Below are positions 8,387-15,466 of a stretch of 64,000 nucleotides of DNA, piece by piece; position 1 is the stretch's first letter, and every line of letters starts with the position of its first letter. Under the pieces are notes generated by a model, which had not been told where the DNA came from, did not search any database, and was given only the letters and a program-made list of their open reading frames with translations. Where the stretch lies: the NCBI RefSeq assembly GCF_007183175.1, contig NZ_AP019807.1, forward strand, positions 620,001 to 684,000. The letters run 5' to 3'. The position numbers were made by a program, and so were the translations under genes. Origin of the DNA: Microbulbifer sp. GL-2. GTDB taxonomy: Bacteria > Pseudomonadota > Gammaproteobacteria > Pseudomonadales > Cellvibrionaceae.

Positions 8387-8406
8387 AACCGTCATAAATG
8401 GCGGTT
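8387..8406 (+). promoter_or_regulatory. Hairpin between fecR-like gene and receptor (attenuator or weak terminator)
   Basis: AACCGTCAT and ATGGCGGTT form a stem of 8 pairs with one G-U pair around a short loop, starting 6 bases after the fecR-like stop, followed by the weakly T-rich GTTTATTGT. It could lower read-through into the receptor gene or protect the 3' end of the upstream message. Confidence 0.4.
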
Positions 8407-8485
8407 GTTTATTGTGCAAATTGCCGCCCACTTATAAATAGTAATAAGCACCTTAGTGCCAATTTTGGCGCTGAATGCAACAAAA

Positions 8486-11353
8486 ATGGGCACCCTCTTG
8501 AAGGTAAAGTATTGGGCCTTTTTCTCCTTAATACTACTGCTGCCAGCTACTGGTACAGCTGATAGCTCCTGCCCAAAGCCCTCTATCTCACTGCCGGCTG
8601 GCTCCCTACCCCAAGCGCTAATATCCTTAGGCCAACAATGTAAGGTTTCTGTACTGGTACAGACTTCATCTGCATCCCGCTATGCATTGCCTGCGCAGGA
8701 CATACCAAGTGATGACGGCCAATTCGAACTAGCCCTTCAACAACTGCTTCAGGACCTGCCATTTACTTACCAGCGTATTAGCTCGAACTCTTTCGCAGTT
8801 ACGCCTGACAGCGGACAGCCCCCTGAGCCCCTGGATACAATCAAGCCCCCGACAGAGGAGGTTACTGTTACCGGGCAAAGTCTGACCGGCAGCCACCTAC
8901 GTCATTACCAACTGGATAGCTACGCCCCAATAGACCGGCTCTCCAGAGAACAGCTTGAGTTAACAGGTGCACAAACTATTGCAGGACTACTCAAATTCCT
9001 GCCTGCGATATCTGGAAACTCAACCAGCACTTCCGTCAGCCAGGAAGATAACGGCACAGCAACCGTATCCCTGCGCGGACTCCCCGCAAGCAATACATTA
9101 GTCCTTATCAACGGCCGCCGCATCATAGGGGACGGATACAACGGGGAGGCCACAGATCTCAACACCATTCCCCTGTCACTAGTTGAACGCGTTGAAATCC
9201 TGAAGGACGGTGCTTCCGCAATCTATGGTTCAGATGCCATTGCCGGGGTAATCAACATCATTCTCCGTAGAGACTTCGAAGGGCTATCAATAGATAGTTA
9301 CTACGGCCAGGCACAGGAAAATGATCTCCAAACCGAATCCCATCACCTAGCCTGGGGACGGCAAGGAGAGCGTAGTCACCTGATGTTAAGCCTGGCTCAC
9401 TACAAGCAAGGGGCGGTAATGAGTCGCGACCGCAGCCTGTCGAAATCGGCTGACAGTCGCAACGATGGGGGCACCGATAAGCGCTCTTCGGCAATCCCTG
9501 AAGGCTTTATCGCCCTTGATAGCAGACAGGTAGTCACTAGCGCCTCAAGCGGGATCTACCAGGACTGGTCACAGGAGGAGCGGTACGATTATAACGACTA
9601 CACTTCCGCCATCTCCCCAATACAGAGCAGCTCAGGGTATTTTTCTGCCAGTTACGAACTGGATGAAAATACTCTCCTGTTTACTGAAGTCATGGGACTA
9701 CACACATCTGCGGAAGCTACCAATGCCCCTACCCCGGTTTTCACCCGCTTTGATAACGGAGAGCTAACCATAGCGGCAGATAATATCTACAACCCATTTG
9801 ATCAAGATATAACTGATGTCCGGAAAAGAATCATTGAGATGGGCCCCAGAGTTCAAACAAACCAATCGACCACCTGGCGATTGAACAGTGGCATCAAAGG
9901 GACTTACAACGAATGGCAATGGGAGCTGGGCACTGCCTTCCACCACACAGACAAAACTGAAAAACTCAGTAATTTAATTGACCCTTTCGCACTCTCCCTA
10001 AGCCTAAAGGGACCAGATATATGTAACGCAAACAGTGGCTGTGTTCCAGTAAACCTGTTCGGGCCCAGCGGAAGTATTGACAGCGCTCAATTGGATTTTA
10101 TTCGCGGCCAAAGCTCCACCCGCAATCATTCACGTATGGAGTCACTCACCTTTGTTTCTGATGGAATATTGGGGCAGATTGAGGCCGGAGAGATACTTGC
10201 AGCAGCAGGTTTTGAGGTTCGCCATGAAGCCTTATCCTCCAACTCCAATGACAGCAAGGGCCTCTCATTTATCGGAGGCTATACACCGGGATCAGCCAAA
10301 GGATCGCGTACCATTAAAGAGGCCTTCGCTGAGGTTTCAGTCCCTATAAAAGAAAATAAGCTATGGCTGGATGGCGCAGTTCGATTTTCCAACTACAGCG
10401 ATTTTGGTAGCACACACAATCCGAAACTAGCCATTCGCTGGAATCCTACCGACACTTTACAGTTGAGAGCCGCCTATGCCACGGGGTTCAGGGCCCCAAC
10501 CCTCACCGATATGTACCAGCAGGGCTATCAAAGCCAGGAGTTTATCCTCGACCCCTGTGCAAGTGACAATGCAGACAATCTAACTGGTTGCCCAGGGCAG
10601 GCAGGCAGTGCCCGAATTCAATACCTCACAGAATTCGGTGGAAATCCCGACTTGAACCCTGAAATATCAAAAACCTTGTCTGCGAGCCTTCGCTGGACAC
10701 CCGCGCAAATAGAGGGGCTAAGTGTCGCCATTGAACTATTCGACATCAAGCAAGATGACGTAATAGGCAGCAGCCCACAATTTCTGGTCGACCAAAATGC
10801 ATATATGGGGATATTCCCCGAGAAAGTAATCCGGGACGATAAAGGTGAGATCATTAAAATTCTTGCCACTCGCACTAATAAAGGAAGCCGAGATATCAGA
10901 GGGTATGATATTGCCTTGCGTTATGATTTAGAGCCAGGAGATCTAGGTCAATTGAGCCTGGCAGTGAATATGAGTCATATGCTGCAGTATTTGAATCAAG
11001 GTGCTCAAGGATTACCCGAAGAAGACTTAGCTGGTACTTTTGTGGACACTGCCACGGGGGGTGTAGGATCACTTCCCGACTGGAAAGCCAATGCGGGAGC
11101 CTACTGGAGCAATGGAAATTGGAAGCTAGGCTACACAGTCCACTTTGTTGGAGGTATGGAAGAGTCTTACATCCAGAGTGACAGCCTTGTGACTCGTAAG
11201 ATCGACAGCTGGGTCTCTCAAGATTTGCAACTTGCCCTCAGCAAAACTTCAAATGCCCGATTTACAATTGGAGTAAACAATCTACTCAATAGCCCCCCCC
11301 CCTCATGGCAACCGCCACAGACAATAACTACGACTATCGTACGTACGATTTAA
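8486..11353 (+). CDS. TonB-dependent receptor with N-terminal STN domain (C-terminus frameshifted)
   Basis: Outer-membrane receptor and probable signal sensor. From the ATG at 8486 a signal peptide is visible (MGTLLKVKYWAFFSLILLLP, cleavage near residue 25). An upstream in-frame GTG at 8456 is possible but would put ten residues before it. The STN domain spans about residues 30-98 (ISLPAGSLPQALISLGQQCK), which in FecA-type receptors contacts the FecR partner encoded just upstream. The plug follows (SLRGLPASNTLVLINGRR, VERVEILKDGASAIYGSDAI) and then a long barrel. The frame ends at 11353 with an atypical tail (SWQPPQTITTTIVRTI). After the C10 tract at 11293-11302, the +2 frame encodes a perfect barrel end (YDLTGRYWFGGFLFSF) closing at 11394, so one added or two lost C residues would restore the gene. 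Confidence 0.9.
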   Translation: MGTLLKVKYWAFFSLILLLPATGTADSSCPKPSISLPAGSLPQALISLGQQCKVSVLVQTSSASRYALPAQDIPSDDGQFELALQQLLQDLPFTYQRISSNSFAVTPDSGQPPEPLDTIKPPTEEVTVTGQSLTGSHLRHYQLDSYAPIDRLSREQLELTGAQTIAGLLKFLPAISGNSTSTSVSQEDNGTATVSLRGLPASNTLVLINGRRIIGDGYNGEATDLNTIPLSLVERVEILKDGASAIYGSDAIAGVINIILRRDFEGLSIDSYYGQAQENDLQTESHHLAWGRQGERSHLMLSLAHYKQGAVMSRDRSLSKSADSRNDGGTDKRSSAIPEGFIALDSRQVVTSASSGIYQDWSQEERYDYNDYTSAISPIQSSSGYFSASYELDENTLLFTEVMGLHTSAEATNAPTPVFTRFDNGELTIAADNIYNPFDQDITDVRKRIIEMGPRVQTNQSTTWRLNSGIKGTYNEWQWELGTAFHHTDKTEKLSNLIDPFALSLSLKGPDICNANSGCVPVNLFGPSGSIDSAQLDFIRGQSSTRNHSRMESLTFVSDGILGQIEAGEILAAAGFEVRHEALSSNSNDSKGLSFIGGYTPGSAKGSRTIKEAFAEVSVPIKENKLWLDGAVRFSNYSDFGSTHNPKLAIRWNPTDTLQLRAAYATGFRAPTLTDMYQQGYQSQEFILDPCASDNADNLTGCPGQAGSARIQYLTEFGGNPDLNPEISKTLSASLRWTPAQIEGLSVAIELFDIKQDDVIGSSPQFLVDQNAYMGIFPEKVIRDDKGEIIKILATRTNKGSRDIRGYDIALRYDLEPGDLGQLSLAVNMSHMLQYLNQGAQGLPEEDLAGTFVDTATGGVGSLPDWKANAGAYWSNGNWKLGYTVHFVGGMEESYIQSDSLVTRKIDSWVSQDLQLALSKTSNARFTIGVNNLLNSPPPSWQPPQTITTTIVRTI
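11293..11302 (+). repeat. C10 homopolymer tract at receptor frameshift
   Basis: Ten consecutive C residues fall inside codons for S-P-P-P near the receptor C-terminus. With 11 C (or 8), the frame continues LMATATDNNYDYRTYDLTGR and ends in the aromatic-terminated strand WFGGFLFSF with stop at 11392-11394. With 10 C it stops 14 codons earlier on an unrelated tail. Such a tract can slip during replication, which would switch the barrel end on and off, or it can be miscalled in sequencing. Confidence 0.85.
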
Positions 11354-11469
11354 CCGGACGCTACTGGTTCGGTGGCTTCTTATTTAGCTTTTAACCCTCC
11401 CCCCAGACTTACCCCTAGTACCCCCCTAATTTCAATATTAAGTAGAGCCTCTTATAACCTGTCAAAACG

Positions 11470-11591
11470 TCCAATACGAAGTATTGGAAAAAAATACGAA
11501 ACTTTTGAGGGCTTTGCCACGCCAATCGTCTTGAATAGTGTTGGGAGGGAAGTGGCCACTTGGGGGTAGCCACTTTCAACGATCGCCACTT
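11470..11591 (+). promoter_or_regulatory. Operator-like repeats upstream of second TonB receptor
   Basis: Two features lie between the first receptor and the second. An inverted repeat TCCAATAC-GAA-GTATTGGA spans 11470-11488 and is followed by an A-run. Nearer the gene, GCCACTT occurs three times (11555-11561, 11569-11575, 11585-11591), and the first copy is part of a perfect 12-base palindrome AAGTGGCCACTT at 11550-11561. The last copy is 44 bases from the receptor ATG. They look like protein-binding sites or leader structure; the regulator is unknown. Confidence 0.45.
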
Positions 11592-11634
11592 ATGGCAAAA
11601 GACTATAAATCCAACGATCAAGAGAGGATTGACA

Positions 11635-14235
11635 ATGAAAAAGAATCTCCTATCTGCAGCCGTCAAAGGCGCTTTAGGCCTTACTGCGGTAGCGATCATG
11701 GTTCCGACTATGCCTGCTTTCGCTCAAGAAGACGCTGACCTGGTGGAAGAGGTTGTAGTAACTGGGTCGCGTATTAAGCGCCTAGAGGTAGAAAGCACCT
11801 CTCCAGTTACCGTTCTCGACCGCAGCGATATTGACCTAAGTGGCAATGCCACTGTAGCTGATGTATTACAGAACCTGAGCGCCAATAGCTTTGGCTCCTT
11901 TCGTGGCACATCAGGACAAGGGTCTGGAGCTGGCACCACTCGGGAAGTAAACCTGCGCGGTCTAGGTGCAACTCTCGTACTAATTGATGGCCGCCGCATG
12001 CCTGGCCTAGGTTATGGTGGAGGTCAGACTCAGGATGTTAGCCAAATCCCGATGGCTTTGGTTGAACGCATTGAAATTCTCAAGGACGGCGCCTCTGCTA
12101 TTTACGGTTCTGATGCTGTTGCGGGCGTGGTAAACATTATTACCAAGAGGGATGTGAACGGCTTAACAGTTACTGCTAGCACCTCCAGTCCAACATCCGT
12201 TGACGGTGCAGATAGCAACAAAATTGAGATTGCTGCCGGTACTTCTACTGATACATCGTCTCTTGTTTTTGTGTATGAACACAGCACAGAAGACTCTATT
12301 GCTGATACTGAGTTTGTTGGAAAGCTTTTTGGAACTTCAAGCTACTCACCTGTCCCCAATGTAGAAAATGCTGACGGAGACTGGATTGGATCCGCGCAAG
12401 GAGATCTCTGCGGTAATATCGCGAGCACTACACCGGGGACCTTTGATCGCTGTCTATATGCCTACTCTGACGTAACCTGGCTCTTTCCTGAAACCACCAA
12501 AGACACCATCATGACAAAGTACCGCCTGGACTTGTCAGATGATTTGACCTTCAACGCTCGCCTTACTGCACATAAAAATGAAGGTCAAACACGCTTTGCG
12601 CCAACTCCAGTAAGTACTAATACTGTCTCCATGGAGGCGGACAATCCCCTTAACCCATTTGGCGAAGAAATAGCCATCTCTATGCGCGCCGCCCCATTAG
12701 GCAATCGCGATACCTACACTAAGCGTGACAACATTGACTTGGTCTTCGGTATTGAAGGTGGACTGGACATACTGAACGGTATGGATTACTCCATTAATTA
12801 CCAGCATACTCTTGCCAATGAAAACGTCCGCGGCACGAACTTGATTGTCGATGCGACCATCCAACAGATGATTGACGATGAAGAGTTCGATGTACTCAAT
12901 GTTGCCGAGCGCAATGCTGATGACTACCTAGCATACGTATCTGAATTTTACGCCCTAGCAGCTCATACAGGAACTTATGAAACTGTGCAGGAGCGTGATA
13001 TTTTTGATGCCACCATTAGCGGTGAGCTATGGAGCAATGGCGACATCTCTCTGAGCACTGCTCTTGGCGCCGAGCTTGAGCAATTCAGCTTTGACCAAAT
13101 CAGTGACATTACCTCAGGCCTTGGGGGCGTCTCTGGTGGCTCTGGAGGCGATGACGTCTACTCGACTCAAGATCGGACTTCTGCATACGCAGAATTTATT
13201 CTCGCACTTCCGGCAGATGTTGAGCTTAACGCCGCTGTTCGCTACGATGAATATGAACAGGAAGGTGATGTAGGGCTGGCTGTTATTGACACCAGCTATG
13301 ATAAGGTCACCTCTAAATTAGGTGCCATGTGGCGCCCAATGGAAGGCTTGCTACTACGTGCCAGCTGGTCAGAAGGCTTCCGCGCTCCAACTCTTAACGA
13401 TATGTTTGCAAGCCAGTCTTTTGGTTTCCCTGGCGCATACGATTATTACTACTGTGACACTCTAGGCAATGCGGCTAGTGATACCAATTATTGTAAAACT
13501 GACGCTCAACACAAGACGCTCAATGGAGGCAATCCAAACCTGGACCCTGAAGAGTCTGAGAGCTACTCCCTCGGCTTTGTCTGGGACGTAAACGATGATC
13601 TCACTATTGAGTTCAACCATTACAATATCCAGTATGATCAGCGCATCCAGGCCATCGATGCTGAAGATATTCTGTTTTTGGATCAAGATGGCAGCAGCTC
13701 TAATGTTACCCGCTTAGCAAATGGCAAGGTAGACTCCATTCAAGCTGGCGTAGTGAACTACAACGGTGTAGAAACAACCGGCTATGACCTGGCGACTACT
13801 TATACCTTAGATTCTGCATATGGTGTATTCGCCTTTGGTGCGGATTTAAGCTACATCTCACAGTGGGATGAAGATGACCCCATTCGCAATGAAGTCCGCG
13901 AGCTTGTGGGTGATTTTAGCCAGCCCGATTTCCGTGCCAACCTGAGTGTCGACTGGTCCTATAATGACTACTTTGCCTCCTGGCATATTAACCATATTGC
14001 CGCGCAAGAAAACCTCTTTGATTTAGCGGGTTATGAAGATGTTGGTGCTTATACAAGCCACAATATGCAAGTTGGCTATAACACGCCTTGGAATGGTAAA
14101 ATTACCTTAGGTGCACGCAATATATTTGATGAAGAAGCTGATTTCTACTCCCCAACATACTATCGTGGATATTCGACCAGCCTGTATGACCCGTTAGGTC
14201 GCAGTCTTTACGTTCGCTTGCAACAATCTTTCTAA
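11635..14235 (+). CDS. TonB-dependent outer-membrane receptor
   Basis: From the ATG at 11635 (AGAGAGG site upstream) the 866-residue protein opens with a signal peptide cleaved after about A30 (VPTMPAFA-QED). A TonB-box-like stretch follows (EEVVVTGSRI), then the plug (VADVLQNLSANSFGS, NLRGLGATLVLIDGRRMPG, RIEILKDGASAIYGSDAVAG). The rest is a 22-strand-type barrel ending in LYVRLQQSF with the expected final phenylalanine. It has no STN domain, so it should be a transporter without the FecR signalling arm. The substrate cannot be read from sequence. A longer frame from 11560 exists but would place 25 residues before the signal peptide. It is followed by a strong terminator. Confidence 0.93.
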   Translation: MKKNLLSAAVKGALGLTAVAIMVPTMPAFAQEDADLVEEVVVTGSRIKRLEVESTSPVTVLDRSDIDLSGNATVADVLQNLSANSFGSFRGTSGQGSGAGTTREVNLRGLGATLVLIDGRRMPGLGYGGGQTQDVSQIPMALVERIEILKDGASAIYGSDAVAGVVNIITKRDVNGLTVTASTSSPTSVDGADSNKIEIAAGTSTDTSSLVFVYEHSTEDSIADTEFVGKLFGTSSYSPVPNVENADGDWIGSAQGDLCGNIASTTPGTFDRCLYAYSDVTWLFPETTKDTIMTKYRLDLSDDLTFNARLTAHKNEGQTRFAPTPVSTNTVSMEADNPLNPFGEEIAISMRAAPLGNRDTYTKRDNIDLVFGIEGGLDILNGMDYSINYQHTLANENVRGTNLIVDATIQQMIDDEEFDVLNVAERNADDYLAYVSEFYALAAHTGTYETVQERDIFDATISGELWSNGDISLSTALGAELEQFSFDQISDITSGLGGVSGGSGGDDVYSTQDRTSAYAEFILALPADVELNAAVRYDEYEQEGDVGLAVIDTSYDKVTSKLGAMWRPMEGLLLRASWSEGFRAPTLNDMFASQSFGFPGAYDYYYCDTLGNAASDTNYCKTDAQHKTLNGGNPNLDPEESESYSLGFVWDVNDDLTIEFNHYNIQYDQRIQAIDAEDILFLDQDGSSSNVTRLANGKVDSIQAGVVNYNGVETTGYDLATTYTLDSAYGVFAFGADLSYISQWDEDDPIRNEVRELVGDFSQPDFRANLSVDWSYNDYFASWHINHIAAQENLFDLAGYEDVGAYTSHNMQVGYNTPWNGKITLGARNIFDEEADFYSPTYYRGYSTSLYDPLGRSLYVRLQQSF

Positions 14236-14252
14236 ATACAACACGCTTGTAA

Positions 14253-14287
14253 AAAATGAAGCCCTGGCTTAGCTAGGGCTTCATTTT
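14253..14287 (+). terminator. Rho-independent terminator after second TonB receptor
   Basis: AATGAAGCCCT pairs with AGGGCTTCATT around a short loop (GGCTTAGCT), followed by TTTT. It starts about 18 bases after the receptor stop codon. Confidence 0.85.
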
Positions 14288-14549
14288 ATAGGTTTGCGTA
14301 GAAGCTAAATTCACTATACTTTTATGTAGGAAACCCAATAGTCGCGATTCCGCCTCCACAATCTCCAGGCTCGAATCAGCCCCTCAATAAGCCTTAAATA
14401 GTCGCCCCTAAAAAACCGCTAGGTCTCATAACTTTAGGGCTGTATTGATAAGTGGCTGAGCCATTTCGACTAGTTTTCGCTATTCTGAGTCAAATTTTCC
14501 TCGAAATATTCAAAAGTAATCAAGCTCACGAACACCGACCAGTACCAAC

Positions 14550-14875
14550 AAGCCAGTTTTTTGGTTTCGATCTCCTCGATCACCTTGATACTTCAAATCC
14601 ACTGTTACTGCCCTTAAAAGCAATTCCATAGACAGACTTTGATCGTACTTTCGGGCACTGTTATTCTGACTAAAAAGGCCGACCAAGCATTCGCATCCTC
14701 ATCGACCAACTTATTCTCAAGCAACTAGAAAATTTAAGCACCGGAAATGTTGAGCTCCAATGGAAGCGAAATCCATACTATCAAGCCTTCTGCGGCATAA
14801 AATCTTTACAGAGTAAAATCCCCTGCCAACACATGGAGTTGGTGAATTATAGAAGCCGTATTCGCAAGCTCAATG
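14550..14875 (+). pseudogene. IS5-family transposase remnant (N-terminal part)
   Basis: Translated in the frame of base 14833, this stretch reads as a decayed IS5-type (DUF772-like) transposase start. In order it shows FDLLDHLDTSNPLL, then TDFDRTFGHCYSD, then KGRPSIRILIDQLILKQLEN, then QWKRNPYYQAFCG, then IPCQHMELVNYRSRIR. These match the usual GRPxIPIRLMVGLLILKQLENLS and NPYYQxFCG landmarks of the family. Two in-frame stops break it, TAG at 14629-14631 and TAA at 14671-14673. The similarity fades after about 14875, so the catalytic DDE part is gone. It has no intact ends that I can see. Confidence 0.75.
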
Positions 14876-14936
14876 TTGAAAAAAATTCAAACTTGCCCAC
14901 AACAAACTCAGCAACATATTTAATATGGACACTAAG

Positions 14937-15104
14937 TGCCAGTGCCAAATTATATTGTCTAATCAAAACCGCCAAAGCGAATAGTCTTGAGCCATACTGT
15001 TATCTACGCCGGATTTACAATGACCTACCGCGAGCGCAAACGATTAGTGCAATTGAAGCTTTATTGCCCTGGAATTTATAGGAGGGAAGCAAAAGCGCGT
15101 TTAC
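14937..15104 (+). pseudogene. IS66-family transposase remnant (C-terminal end) with right inverted-repeat end
   Basis: The last 48 codons of an open frame ending at 15081 read as an IS66 TnpC C-terminus: SASAKLYCLIKTAKANSLEP, YCYLRRIYNDLP, IEALLPWNL then stop. These match the familiar ETAKANGLEPYxYLRxxFxxLP and IEALLPWN signature. About 14 bases after the stop, GCGCGTTTAC at 15095-15104 is the reverse complement of a GTAAACGCGC-type IS66 terminal repeat, so the right end of the element probably lies there. Only this fragment remains. It is in the same frame as the IS5-like remnant just upstream, so an 82-codon open frame (14833-15081) spans the two. Confidence 0.75.
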
Positions 15105-15379
15105 CAAATGAATCGGGGGGATAGGGTTAGTTGAGCATTTACATTTGACTTTAGCTCTCACTCGATCGCCCCAGCTCTTCCTCTCCCCTCGGCCAGCCCA
15201 AGCCTCAAAAAAAAATTTCAACTAAATTAAAGCCCAAAATTGAAAACTCAAACCAATTTTTATTAGATTTTGAGTGCTTCAGTCCAAAAAAGATCAATAA
15301 ACAACCAAAATCTTCAAGAAGCTCTACAGAAGAAATCTCTCAAGTGGTCAATAAATCATCAAGATAGTTCCATATTTCC

Positions 15380-15395
15380 CTTTAATGCATTAAAG
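15380..15395 (+). promoter_or_regulatory. Perfect 16-base palindrome upstream of third TonB receptor
   Basis: CTTTAATGCATTAAAG is a perfect palindrome 72 bases before the receptor ATG, in an AT-rich 360-base leader. A second inverted repeat (TTCG-TTCTACA-CGAA) follows. The position suits an operator overlapping the promoter. The binding protein is unknown. Confidence 0.45.
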
Positions 15396-15466
15396 TCATG
15401 TTCGTTCTACACGAATATTATGATCTAAAAGCATTATAAGTACCTTAAGTATAAGAAGGTTCCACT

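Noticed and set aside
8456..8485. GTG at 8456 as the start of the STN-type receptor
   Set aside because: It would add ten residues before an otherwise well-formed signal peptide and has no ribosome-binding site; the ATG at 8486 is preferred, though not proven.
14833..15081. 82-codon open frame as an intact gene
   Set aside because: Its two halves are fragments of different transposase families, so it is a junction of remnants rather than a functional gene.
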